Of a stretch of DNA of 64,000 nucleotides, positions 11,031 through 22,480 are shown one piece after another (the first letter of the stretch is position 1; every line of letters starts with the position of its first letter). Origin of the DNA: Antedon mediterranea (taxonomy: Eukaryota; Echinodermata; Crinoidea; Comatulida; Antedonidae). The stretch is taken from NCBI RefSeq assembly GCF_964355755.1, contig NC_092672.1, positions 15,064,501-15,128,500 of the forward strand, written 5' to 3'. A program made the translations under genes and the position numbers. The notes under the pieces are model-generated. The model saw nothing but the letters and a program-made list of their open reading frames with translations, searched no databases and was not told where the DNA came from.

Positions 11031-11670
11031 CCTCGTCGGGGAGCCTAGCCACCGCAAACCCCACCCCGCCCCCCAGTCGGGGAACGCGAGTACTTTTCTG
11101 AATCCAGCAAAGCTTGGTAACCCATCAGGCCTACCGCACTTACTTTAGATTTTTTAAACATGAACTATATACATATAAAACCTTAAAAACAAATACCTGT
11201 AACATCCATGACACAATGAGTGTCATATAAACAACATACTCAAGTTTGTTGTTTTTGTTTTACAGCAATTAATTTATAACGGTAGAAAAATAGTCATTTC
11301 ATAGCAGTAAGCTTTGGAATAACCTTCCGGGTAATCTTAAAAACGTATTTCTAATGTAAATATTTAAAAATTAAGTTTAACTACATAAATCTTATTTTAA
11401 TTGTTATCCTGAAACAAACCGAGTTGGTCTACGGCGGGGTTTAGTTTACCCTTTATGTTTATGTTTCTCTTTTATTTGTTTTATTAATTTTTAGTACTTA
11501 TTTATGGCCTTGCATGGCTTTGATGAAAAACACTCTAGGGTGATTCAAGTATTATTATTATATTATAATCCATGTTCTTTACATCTTCTCTAAAACGAAA
11601 ACAGCATCCATCTGTTTTAATCACTTATCAGATATTGTACATACACAGGTGTTTGTGTGCGCGTTAACAT

Positions 11671-11846
11671 TTAAAAATCTTCCTCAAAATAATTGAGGAT
11701 AGGAAGAAGCTGTGGTTGCGCCATATTCACCAGAGCCTGTAAGCACTGCTTGGTGTCTTCAACAGGAGCAAAGGCAATAGTGTCTCTATCATTCTGGGCT
11801 GAACACGAACCCCTTGATCCTCATTGTTGAGGCCTTCTTGCTTAAC
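11671..11846 (-). pseudogene. exon-like remnant, C-terminal end of an unknown protein
   Basis: The minus strand has a polypyrimidine tract and AG acceptor (AG at 11848-11847), followed by an open frame starting VKQEGLNNEDQGVRVQPR. After a one-base shift the next frame reads on as NDRDTIAFAPVEDTKQCL, continues to NYFEEDF and reaches TAA at 11673-11671. The acidic, well-composed peptide ending at a stop looks like a terminal exon. I do not recognise the family. It may be a decayed gene, part of a transposon, or an exon with a sequence error. Confidence 0.4.
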
Positions 11847-11848
11847 CT

Positions 11849-13140
11849 GAAAAGTTAATAAAAAATTGTTTTTACTGGGTTATACATTATATTTGTTTAT
11901 TAGTTAGATGCACTAACAGTAAACGTCAAATCGTATTATTATCTACGTTGGCACTGTTTGGTGTAAAATGGTTTTGAAAAGGAAGCGGCATCCCTTAATA
12001 TTTGCATCCAGGCATATACACAAAAGCATTTTTTGTCGCCATATCAAAATCGATCACGGCAACGTTGCCAGTGGGTTTGGCATGTTGTGGGTGGACTTAA
12101 GACAAGAACAAAATATATGTACAACACTATCATAAATATCCAGAATCTTTTAATTGTATGGGTGCACCCAATCTGGGATCTATAATACAAGTTTTAATAT
12201 GTGAATTATCTCCGTTTCCAGTATTACATTGACAGTACAGTAATTTTCACATGTATAGCACAACCGTAGTTTCACTTCATCATCTCTGTAATCATTTACT
12301 TTGGTGATTTCTGATGATGTCTAGTCTTCTTAGATCTTCTCCACTCTCGAGCGGCAAATGGTTTGTTTTACATACCCTGATTTTACGTTCTCTTGATTTT
12401 ACGTACGCTTAAAATGACCGCTTACGTCATCATTTTCCTACATTGAGGGCGCAATTTAACAACAACAAAGCACAAAGCCTTGGCTGTGTGAGAAACTCAT
12501 GTGCATTCCCCCTACAGCAGCTACTGTTTTTATGGATAGAAAATGCAAGAACATTGATATTTTACACTTTATTTAGCTACGATCTACGTATATGGGGGTC
12601 AATTTAAGGTCAACCTGGATTTTACGAATCCCATGTTTTACACACACCTTTCAGACCCATACAGTACGTAAAATGAAGGTTCTACTGTACACAGATTAAT
12701 TCATTTAATTGTTTTACGGTGAGGTGAACTAGATGCTCCTTACTCTTTCCCCGTTGTATAAAAAAAAAATATGTCTACTCAAAGCATTTGTAGTTATTAG
12801 ACTATTCCATTACTTTGTGACACAACTAAATTATAATTTATTTAACTTTTCTTATGTAACCTCCATGCATAGGCCTACCTAAAATATTCTATACACTCAA
12901 TTAATGTTTATACACTGTATATCATATTTCCCGATGATAATAGTCCCAGTTACTTATACAGTATGTACAAACAAAAACAAATTTTATTTCATCTAAAATA
13001 ATATATGTAATAATAAATGAATACAAACAACAATAAATAATCAATCTTAAGATGCATTATGCATTTGTTGATTGTTGTGTTTGTGTAATAAATTTATGAT
13101 TTTAAAGAATTTAGGAAAAGCTTATACCTGAAGATTTCTT
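11849..13140. other. intergenic, nothing recognised outside the pogo-like end
   Basis: AT-rich sequence with no open frame of note. The possible pogo-like end is described separately. Confidence 0.35.
12345..12700 (-). mobile_element. possible pogo/Tigger-like element end
   Basis: The minus strand at about 12690-12665 reads TACAGTAGAACCTTCATTTT, very like pogo/Tigger termini, and is flanked by TA. ATTTTACG-type motifs recur at 12380, 12398 and 12612. The opposite terminus is not seen, so only a partial element is claimed. Confidence 0.4.
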
Positions 13141-13290
13141 TCCGTGTAATTTTTTATTTTATTGTTGGATGATTATGTTTTGCTTTGGAGACCCACTTGA
13201 TAGTTTGATTTAGTTCGCTTTTGGGAATCCTGTCTCTCTCTATTGTTTGTTATTTTTTGTTATAATTATGGGAGACAAAATAAATGAAAT
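13141..13290 (-). repeat. dispersed repeat, empty-site copy
   Basis: The reverse complement of this interval matches 17905-18017 plus 19200-19240, e.g. GAGAGAGACAGGATTCCCAA and CCAAAGCAAAACATAAT. Here the two halves are contiguous (13187-13196), whereas at 18018 a foldback element separates them. Confidence 0.85.
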
Positions 13291-13632
13291 GAAAATTAAA
13301 TGGAAAGAAAACGATATAGGCCAGCCATGCCTGAATCATGCAATAAAAACGGATAGCTCTTTGGGTTATTCATCTGCATTTGCCTTCGAATGTGTCTTTG
13401 CATGTTATTTACTTCTGGAAGAGCTATAATAATAATAACTTTATTTAAAAATGGATGCAACACAGCTATCCTACCTTCTTCGAAGTGTGGAAGTGTTGCT
13501 ATTAAGATCTGCTGTGGTCTTTCATTACTGATTGCCTCTTTTGACTTTGTCGGCTTTTACTTTCATGCGATGGTGGATGTGTATGATCAGTTTGCCCTTA
13601 AATCAATGGAAAGTAACATTTCTTTAAAATGG

Positions 13633-13865
13633 GTCTAGGACAACTACCCTCTGGACAACTACCACCCGTACAACTTCCACCCGTACAACTTCCACCCGGA
13701 CAATAACCCCCTGGACAATCACCCTTCTAGGACAATTATCCCACGGACAATAACCAACTGAACAATCACCCTTCTAGGACAACTACCCCCCCCCCCCCCC
13801 CCACACAATAAATCATCCCAACTACAACTACCCCCAGACAATTACCCTCTAAGGAAAACTACCCT
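13633..13865. repeat. GGACAACTACCC minisatellite, array 2
   Basis: Degenerate units such as GGACAACTACC, GTACAACTTCCACCC and GGACAATCACCCTTCTA, with a run of about 16 C at 13786-13802. Same unit and orientation as array 1. Confidence 0.8.
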
Positions 13866-14329
13866 ATAATATTAGTATTAGGCTATCTCTAAATCTAATT
13901 AAATCCCCCCTCCATACCAGCAGTACTAAACACACTACGATCTGCTACATGGTTCTCTGATCTTTAATTATCCTTTCAACTTCACTAGACTACAGAGTGA
14001 TAACGATTTATAATTGCCTACCTTTTTAATTCAATAGAGATGATGTATTTCCAAGTTTTATCTAATTCAGTGAAGTAATAATAATATACCGTAGGTATGT
14101 AACCTTTGGATGTTGAAGCTTGACTGACTGACTACCATGTTGGTTTCTTCCTTCTAATGTTACCATATCTACACACCAATCAGCAGTCTCTCAAGTGGAT
14201 TGTTCCATTAACTAAAAAAGGGGTGTGTAATTCTTACATAGGTGTATCAAATTTCGCTACAATGGATTATTTTTAAAAACCGTAAACATTTGTGGGTCTA
14301 GTGGCTTTAACTTACTTGGATTTATATAA
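13866..14329. other. no recognisable feature
   Basis: AT-rich, with no domains or terminal repeats seen. Confidence 0.4.
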
Positions 14330-14358
14330 CTAGCATTAGTACCCATCTTTGATGGGTA
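14330..14358 (-). mobile_element. Helitron 3' terminus
   Basis: On the minus strand a perfect 8-bp hairpin with a 3-nt loop (TACCCATC stem, 14340-14358) is followed by CTAATG and then CTAG at 14333-14330, with host T next. This satisfies the Helitron 3' rule. The matching 5' end may be at 20749. Confidence 0.65.
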
Positions 14359-14689
14359 TGAGCCCCTCTGATTAACAGATTTTTCAAACAGCACTGAGAA
14401 AACTTGTCAAATGTATGCAAAATTTTAATATATTGAAGTCTCATTTGCTATGCCTTAAATCCATTGATAAAAAAAGAATTGAAACTAGATTTGAAGAGTT
14501 TGGGTTATCCACGGAAATGCAACATGCACATACGTTAAACTATATGAACGTCGACAATTATTATGCCATCCTATGAATTGACATGAATTTAATATGTTTA
14601 CAGTGCTGAATTGTAGCTTACCGTATTTGTATCATACAGCATATTACAGTATTTACAGAATACACTGTATATGTTATCAGTGTAGCATG

Positions 14690-16310
14690 TGAGTGAGATG
14701 CGCTCTCTTTTAAACGCGATGAACTTTTACGAAAGAGATGAAGATCTGACTTTTTAAATTTAACTGGCCATATGATGACATCATTATATCAGATAGACAA
14801 AATTTGTATATGAATTCATATCTACAATTCAACAACTTCTATAATAAATTTTAATCACGTGGATCACTTTTCATTCCGATGAGCAGATTAAACTGTATAG
14901 TAATGAATGTAATAATACTGTATAGATGAAATTAGGTAACTCATGTTATTCAAATTTTTTTATATGACGTAATAAAAATAAAAATGTTTGTAACTCATGT
15001 GAAAGAGAACTGATTGATGAAGAACATATTAAAATCTAGGAGAAATCGGAAACGTAGCACTGCGCTCTATTCAATTAGTACAAAAGTGAAAACAAAATCT
15101 CTTTTAAAAATTTGAGTGGCCATATGGTGACGTCCATTCATCTGGTAGGTATACATTTTACATGAATTGATATCTACAACTCATCAGCATTTTAAAAAAT
15201 GAGGGTAACTTACTAGCCATCCTGAGGAGCTATAACTGATTAAATATACAGTAGATATATTTTTGCACAATTTTGCAAGCGATTTCTAAAGCTTAACGTG
15301 CATGTGCGTCATTATTTCGCAATTAAAGTTCATCAAAATAAATAAAATCTATTACAGAATGTATGAAAAACAAAAATCAATTGCAAAAACTATTTGTCTA
15401 CGCTCTGTATGAGCTGTGCGTAAAACGCAAATAATTTTGAACATTTTGAAATGCTCAAAATGACCTGAAATGTTTGCGAAATTGATTAGAAATTAATTTT
15501 CCGCATTTCGAAATTTCAAGTACGCGTACCCGCATATTTTTTTGCGTAGCATGCTATTTTTATCATGTAAAAAATTGCTCCATATTAGGAAGTATATTTT
15601 ATTTTTTTTATTTTATTTTAGTATTTTAGATTTGAACTTGACACTATGGACAAGTTAGGTAATTCGCTTCGCAAACGCCACGTGCATGTCATATGTTAGA
15701 ATATTGCGCACAGAAAACAATTATGCCATTGTGACCTGAAGAAAATAAAATCTTAGTGTGCAACAACATATCAACGTGTTGGAAGAAATTTGTATACGAA
15801 CAATATGGATGCGCGCTCTTTTAAATGTCATGAACTTTGACGCAAAATATGAAAATTCAACTGGCCATATGATGACGTCACAATATCAGATTCGCAAAAA
15901 TTTGTAGCTACAATTCAACAGCGTCCAGAAAACGTTGAATTATGAGTATCAATTTTCATTCTGAGGAGCTATAACATATTGAAATTTATTGGAATGATGA
16001 AATTATGTGACCCAAGTTATTCACACTTTTGCATATGATGATGTTTTCAAAATTGTTTAAAATTGTAACTCATGCGAATTGATTGACCTAGACAATATCA
16101 AAATCTTGGGAAAATGGAATACGGATAAGTGGAGATGCGCTCTATTAAATGTGACGAGCTATGACAAAAGAGAAAAAAATCCAATATTTTTGGCCATACA
16201 ATGACGTCACAATGTCCAGTTAGCCATATTGATGCATGAACCGATATCTACAACTCCTCAACTTCCAGAATATGTAATAAAAATAAACTTTACCATTTAG
16301 TTTAGAAACT
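14690..16310. repeat. diverged ~360-bp tandem family with ATGACGTCA-type sites
   Basis: The block GATGCGCTCT..., then TGGCCATATGATGACGTCA-like, then GATATCTACAA begins at about 14697, 15057, 15808 and 16135. Spacings of about 360, 750 and 330 suggest a ~360-bp unit with one degraded copy. CTGAGGAGCTATAAC follows in several copies. An inverted partial copy lies at 26515-26635. Confidence 0.65.
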
Positions 16311-16818
16311 ATGACTGTTTAAAAAAATAAAAAATGCGCGAATTGTCCAATTGTGCTTGTATGACGTGATTTTAAGTCGAAATTGTTTAGAAATTGGTAA
16401 AATTACTAGAAATGGCTGGAAATACCTAATTCACGCCACAAAAAAGACGTTTTTACAAAATAAATACAGACAATTTTACACTATATTTTATTCTTGCAAG
16501 TTTTGGGTACCATCCATGGTTCAAAAGGCAAGTCTACTGTTATTTACAAATTCGAAAATATTGCTATAACATTTTGAATTTTGAAAATGGTGGTACAGTC
16601 TGTTTATATGCAAATAATTAAATATTAATATTATTTAAATTAATGATTACCTTACATTACAAAAAATATTTTCTTACAGTAGTAGCCGTTTTTTCCTGAA
16701 ATACAATGCAAATACACAAAACAAATAAGATATAAAATTTGACGCCTTTACCTTTACTGTATACATGTACAAGGAAGCTATGGAAGAATTTATAAATTAC
16801 TCCATGGCTTATATACAT
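16311..16818. other. no recognisable feature
   Basis: A short open frame at 16351-16569 has no domain. Probably a continuation of the repeat block. Confidence 0.35.
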
Positions 16819-17811
16819 TAAGGGCCTGTTCAGACCTACGGAGTTATGCTTTCGTATTGTACGCGGCGTACAAGTCCATAGGTCTGAACCAGGAAAAGAT
16901 TAGTGGAAGCCACCTCGTACGACACTGATATTTCGTACGCTACGAAAGCTCAAGGTATGAGTTTAGTGGACGTCGCTTACAATACGAAAGTCACGCATCG
17001 ATGAATATGACCTAGGTTAGATATCTAGCCAATCAAATTACAATATTCGCCACATCACATCGTGACATGTGCTCCTCATCGTATAGCCAAGCTGATCCAT
17101 TTGTTGTGATCAGTGAACGTGCGAAAAAATCATACCTTTTGTTGTTACACTATACAGTATTATTAATATTATATTAATTAATTTAAAATGTCATCGAAGC
17201 GTGCGCATTGGCGAGAAACCGAAGTAAAATACCTTATTTCATTGTGGGGAAGCCCTGAGTTCAGAGATCGGTTGGAAGTGAAAAACTGGCGTAAAAGCAC
17301 CGGCAACAAGATGTCTGTGTTCAACGACATGGCGGACACGTTAGCAGAATGGGCCATCCTCATAAAGAAGGATTATTAATATCCAAACGAAATTGAAGGG
17401 GTTGTCGTATAAAGCGGCGAAAGACCGAGTAAATAAATCTGGAGCCGGTGCAAGTACGGGATTTGAAAATTGTTCTGCCATAAATGATATTTTAGGTCAT
17501 AGACCAAATATAAACCCAAACCCCAAAACGATCGGCTGGTTGGTATGGCTGACAACCAATCGATAATGCCGAGCCCAAGTGTTCGGTCTAGGCCTGTAAC
17601 TCCTAAACCAACCACTACTACTTTTAATAACAACGAAGGTAGGTCTATGCGTGCGTTAGAGTTTGGTTAATCGCCAGCGAGTGACATCATATCCGTTTGT
17701 AACGCAACTTCGTTGCAATGAATCTGAACACTTTGCTCTTACGACGCTCATTAAAATATGACCTTGGCTGTGATACGAAAGCATAACTCCGTAGGTCTGA
17801 ACATACCCTAA
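16819..17811 (+). mobile_element. PIF/Harbinger-like element with Myb/SANT-like ORF (987 bp)
   Basis: Element 16822-17808 has termini GGGCCTGTTCAGACCTACGG and GGGTATGTTCAGACCTACGG (inverse), an inverted repeat of about 36 bp with two mismatches, flanked by TAA on both sides. GGSCTGTTC-type ends plus a 3-bp TWA target are hallmarks of PIF/Harbinger. It lacks the DDE transposase but keeps a frameshifted Myb/SANT-like gene. A shorter relative sits at 24025-24381. Confidence 0.85.
17188..17566 (+). pseudogene. Myb/SANT-like (trihelix) DNA-binding protein, frameshifted
   Basis: The frame starting MSSKRAHWRETEVKYLISLW continues through GSPEFRDRLE and KMSVFNDMADTLAE to a stop at 17377. The next frame, from 17381, carries on with QTKLKGLSYKAAKDRVNKSG and INDILGHRPNINPNP and stops at 17564-17566. 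Spaced tryptophans, the F-x-D-M-A segment, a K-L-K-x-L-x-Y-K helix and the LGHRP tail are typical of the Myb/SANT-like DNA-binding domain encoded as the second protein of Harbinger transposons. In that family it is thought to bring the transposase to DNA and the nucleus. The frameshift near 17377 suggests it is dead. Identification is from motif pattern only. Confidence 0.7.
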
Positions 17812-17904
17812 CACTTATTTAATTGTAGGCCTTTAATTACAAAAGTGTACTTGGATTGGACAGACAAAAATCGAAAACTAATATAAGCTATACGGTGACA
17901 AACT

Positions 17905-19245
17905 GTTTCATTTCATTTTATTTATTTCATCTTACATACAGTATAACAAAAAATAACAAACAATAGAGAGAGACAGGATTCCCAAAAGCGAACTAAATCA
18001 AACTATCAAGTGGGTCTGTTGAACACACAAATGTGAAAACGTCCACAAATGTGAAAACGCCCACAAATGTGAAAACAACCACAAATGTGAAAACGTATCA
18101 CCCACAAATGTGAAAACAACCACAAATGTAAAAACGCATCACCCACAAATGTGAAAATAGCGCCCACAAATGTAAAAAAAAATCCAACAATTTTGATCAA
18201 GTTAATGTATTTATATACATTGTATTGTATTGTTTCAATAATTATGTGTTTACGATATGTTTTTGCGCGCAATATTTGCATGTTAACTAATTGGTTTAAT
18301 GTACGTATAGTTCAAGACGATATTTGTTATTTGCGCATGAACGATACTTCAAGGTCAAGGCCATGTTATATCATTGTTGCTTGTAGTGTGTAGTTGTTAA
18401 CTCGTTGGCTTACTATTATGTACGTATAGTTCCAAGTAGATGCAAAAAACATCGAACATTGACTTGGAACTATACGTATAATAATAGTAAGCCAACAACC
18501 ACACACTACAAGCAACAATGATATAACATGGCCTTGATCTTGAAGTATCGTGCACGCTCAAAGCAAATAACAAATATCGTCTTGAACTATTACGTACATT
18601 AAACCAACGAGTTAACATGCAAATATAGCGCGCACGAGCAGAAAATGGTAATAATTCAACACGTTAACGACGACCCTAACATACGTATCGTGAATAAACA
18701 ATTATTGAAACAACTCAATGCAACCATGATCTAATGTATTAAACATGATCAAAATTGTTTGAGTCTAGCACTAAATTTAATTTGATTTTTTTTTTTTACA
18801 TTTGTGGCCGATGGTCGTTTTCACATTTGTGGTTGTTTTCACATTTGTGGGCGCTGTTTATTACATTTGTGGGTGATGCATTTTCACATTTGTGGGTGAT
18901 GTGTTTTCACATTTGTGGGTGATGCGTTTTCACATTTGTGGTTGTTTTCACATTTGTGGGTGATGTGTTTTCACATTTGTGGGTGATGCGTTTTCACATT
19001 TGTGGTTGTTTTCACATTTGTGAGTGATGCGTTTTCACATTTGTGGGTGATGCGTTTTCACATTTGTGGGTGATGCGTTTTCACATTTGTAAGCGTTTTC
19101 ACATTTGTGAGCGTTTTCACATTTGTGAGCGTTTTCACATTAGTGAGCGTTTTCACATTTGTGAGCGTTTTCACATTTGTGGGTTCAATCCAAAGCAAAA
19201 CATAATAATCCAAAAATAAAATACAAAATTACAACATTTAAAACA
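17905..19245 (+). repeat. dispersed repeat split by foldback insertion
   Basis: Left half 17905-18017 and right half 19200-19245 together match the reverse complement of 13141-13290. The break lies at GGGTCT|CCAAAG of the uninterrupted copy. Confidence 0.85.
18018..19199. mobile_element. foldback element with tandem-repeat arms (~1.18 kb)
   Basis: Outer ends are TTGAAC...GTTCAA. The left arm holds about 8 units of CACAAATGTGAAAAC-type sequence (18024-18180); the right arm about 19 inverse units (18800-19190). Between them is a long inner palindrome: 18255-18435 pairs with 18455-18640 (e.g. AGTTCAAGACGATATTTGTT on the left, its inverse on the right). The whole element can therefore fold on itself. 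There is no transposase. Arm architecture is like Drosophila FB elements. Unit lengths vary from 17 to 24 bp by linker (GCG, TTG, GTGATGCG). Confidence 0.85.
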
Positions 19246-19772
19246 ACATGAAGATTTAAAAGGCGTGTAACGTTTTAACAATTACATTACTACTATACGG
19301 ATCAATAAACTCGAAATAAGCAGACTTGGGTGGTCCAATGTTGACAATCCGAATACGATGATACAATGAGACTTGTAGGTACAGTATCCTTCATGTAACT
19401 GATATAACCACTGCAAAGTAAAATTAAAATGCATTACATACTTTTTAGGAAATCCAGAGTAAACAAATTAAAAGGTAGCCGTAATTATAATTAAGATTCT
19501 GTACCAACGATAAGGTAATTATTCGGCGGATTAGTAGAATAATGAAGAATACTACATTCAAACCTCAGGTATAACATGCGATTGTGACGGTCAGGGTTAA
19601 AGTATGCCTAGAATAATAACATAGAATAAGGTTATATTAAATGATCACCTTAATAAACGAATAATTCGCATTCCCATTGTTACAATTCAGGTGGCATAGC
19701 CGATGTACGATTTTGCACGAATGAAATCGAATAAACGTAGAGCCTATACTTCAAATTTCAGAACTATAACAA
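19246..19772. other. no recognisable feature
   Basis: No domain, array or terminal repeat seen. Confidence 0.4.
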
Positions 19773-20354
19773 TAATACCCCTTTCACACCAAAAGCAAAA
19801 CTCCGGAGACACTCCGGAGACACCCCGGAGTTGACGTCCCGCTGTTTGGTGTGAAAGGTAAAATCAAGCAACTCCGGAGTTTAAAACTGCGGGGTTGAAC
19901 AGCTGAACATTCTCCGGAGAGCGAACTGCGGGGACACCCCGGTGTTTTGGTGTGAAAGGTACCAACATCAAACTCCGGAGTGTTTCGGGTCAAAAGGTCA
20001 TCCTCACACGATCACTCATTGCTTTAGTTTTATTTCAAAATACTTTAAATATTTGTACAACATATATAGCGGGTTCAAAAATAATAAGTAGTATCAATAA
20101 AACATTATATTACTTCTGAGACTTTTGAAAGTAATTATTAAATTAAACATATTATTAATTAAAATGATTCTAATGATCGTCGCTATGTAAACAAACAAAA
20201 TAGAGGGCGACATTTACAATTTTATTTTATAAACTCCGGAGTTGCTAGGTTGGTGTGAAAGGGGTATCTCCGGAGTTTCTCGACGTTTTGAATGATCATA
20301 AACCCCGGGGTGTCTCCGGAGACACTCCGGAGTTTTGGTGTGAAAGGGGTATAA
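19773..20354. mobile_element. CCGG-rich inverted-repeat element (576 bp)
   Basis: Termini TACCCCTTTCACACC and inverse at 19776 and 20351, continuing inward as AAAACTCCGGAGACACTCCG, so the TIR exceeds 40 bp. TAA flanks both ends if the terminal TA is counted in the element; a TA target is the alternative reading. Many CTCCGGAG palindromes persist, so CpG decay is low and the insertion looks fairly young. An old copy is at 8184-8532. Confidence 0.8.
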
Positions 20355-20559
20355 TAGTTACATAACCTACATAAGTCATCCTATAAATGTTTATTATTAC
20401 AAATGGAAGTGAACTGAAGTAATCCACGACCATGCGGCTTCTTTTTAACTTAAAAATTGTGCCTACTCTACTCGCCTCGCCTCTCTGAACGGTAATGCTG
20501 TGGTTTTTTTTTTTGGGTTTCTGCTTTTATAGTCTTAATTATGCCCTCTGGAAATTCCA

Positions 20560-20749
20560 CATTTCATAGCCTTTTTATCCAGTTGTAATTTTTAAAATAA
20601 TAAGGCATAATTTAATAAATATTTGGTTTATGAACCATGACCATGACCATCTCCATTGCATGTTGGGTGCAAAATTCACACCAATCAGAGGTTGTTCAGC
20701 GGCATGCATAGAGGACAAACTTTTTGTGTTTGCCTTTTATATATATAGA
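20560..20749 (-). mobile_element. Helitron 5' terminus
   Basis: Minus strand from 20749 reads TCTATATATATAAAAGGC after a host A, like the Helitron 5' end at 10109. It is in the same orientation as the 3' terminus at 14330, so the two could bound one element expanded by nested insertions. Confidence 0.5.
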
Positions 20750-22290
20750 TTTCTCGATTAAAATAATATTAAGCTATTTTTTAATCATTTTTGATCTATT
20801 ATTATTTGTAAATAGAAATAGGTCTTAATTGAAAACATGTAACAAATTTGTGTTCCTACGACATAAAATAATGTTTTAAACAAAATACAGAAAATGATGT
20901 TTATACTGTATAATTATTTTCATTTTAACCAGATAAGTGAAATTTTAATCTCAATTCAAGACCAATTGCTGAGTGCTTCACTGTTTTGGTTAAAGTTAAG
21001 GAGCCCTTTATATCACATGGGAAAAACTATCTCTAAACAAACAAACTTTCAACCAAGGTATCATGCTTGCTATTTGATTGTTAAGTTGTTTGTGTGCTTC
21101 TTTCTTTATTAATATTATGCTATTGTCACATTTACATACAGTTGTTAAGAAGGACTGTAGGCTACTTATTATTGTACTGATAAATGAGAAATGGTCAATC
21201 AAATCAAAGACTGTTTGTATCGTTATTAAATGCCTTGTTATATATGACTATTTTAGTTGTTTTTTTTTTTAATTGTTTTGTATACGTACATAATTTAACT
21301 TAATTTGGGACATACTTTATAATAATATGTACAATTTTTATTCTAAATATCCTTATTTTATTACTGTCCGGTACATTTCCGAACATACATTAGTGTTCTT
21401 ATTCTTTATAGTAATTTTAAATAAATATATACAACTTACAGTACTTCATTTTGTATCCTATCAGTATTTATAGCCAATTGTTTGTTAAATAGTGTGTAGC
21501 TTCTTGACCAGCACAGAATGGTAAATACTGTACTCTTACCCAGTCGGGCAGCAAAGTGGATGACCTCGCAAATTATTATTAATTAAAAAAATTTGAATGC
21601 CGCCATCTTGGAATCCTGATAAAGCAAGTAGTGTGGAATTACAGCATGCAGCAAAAGTAATATTCAATCAAATTCAGAACATATTCATAAAACTGAATTT
21701 ATATTAATAAAATTTAACTAAGGGAATTAGGAATGATAGGCTATATCAGAAATACTGCCAAGATTGGTTCCCCACGGCATGTAGGTTGAGCAGTGCTAAG
21801 GCGCCTAGATAAGAAAAAATCAAAATTTACCTATTAAACAGGGTTGCCCAAGAGTTCTCAAAGGGCTGTAGATAATGAGTATTTGGGCCTGTGGCAAGCA
21901 AATTTTTGTTAAATGACACCCCTAGATGGCCGGAAATGGTACTCTTGCACGTAAAATTCATGATAAATAGAAATGATACTCTATATCGGGCTATAATAGC
22001 ACAATAGCACGTGCGACAAACAATAGGATAACATTTTTGCGTTCAATGCAAAGGTACTTCCGGTAATGTAATAAATTCTAGCAATTAAAATCAATTAATA
22101 CAAATGAATTATTATTATTAATTAATAATTAAAACAATTTAGAAAACAGCCCCACATGCAAATCTCAAATTTCAAATCTCTTAGGTTGGTAACTATACAT
22201 CTTACATTTTTTAACAACTTTAAAGGAAGTCACTTTTTTCACATTTTGGCTCTTTTCTTAGGTACAGTAAGAACTATCAATTATATTATT
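20750..22290. other. no recognisable feature except a short dispersed motif
   Basis: AT-rich. The text AGATGGCCGGAAATGGTACTC at about 21924 recurs inverted at about 50573 and 59290, so a dispersed repeat fragment is present. Open frames at 20894-21272 lack domains. Confidence 0.4.
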
Positions 22291-22480
22291 ACAGTAATAA
22301 AGTTTGTTTGTATATTATGTGTTTATAATCTAAAAGTAGAGGCTATACCCACACTCACAGTAATAAAGTTTGTTTGTATATTATGTGTTTATAATCTAAA
22401 AGTAGAGGCTATACCCACACTCACAGTAATAAAGTTTATTTGTATATTTGTTATATCTAACAGTACCAACACTCACAATA
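22291..22480. repeat. 66-bp tandem repeat, 2.9 copies
   Basis: ACAGTAATAAAGTTT occurs at 22291, 22357 and 22423; the first two units are essentially identical. The single ancestral unit is at about 9466-9530 in the other Helitron copy, so the expansion is local. Because 66 is divisible by 3 the array is open in one frame, but this is not evidence of a gene. Confidence 0.85.

Noticed and set aside
21770-21815. tRNA-Leu-like A-box text (GCAGTGCTAAGGCGCC)
   Set aside because: No B box at a suitable distance, so no tRNA or SINE is called.
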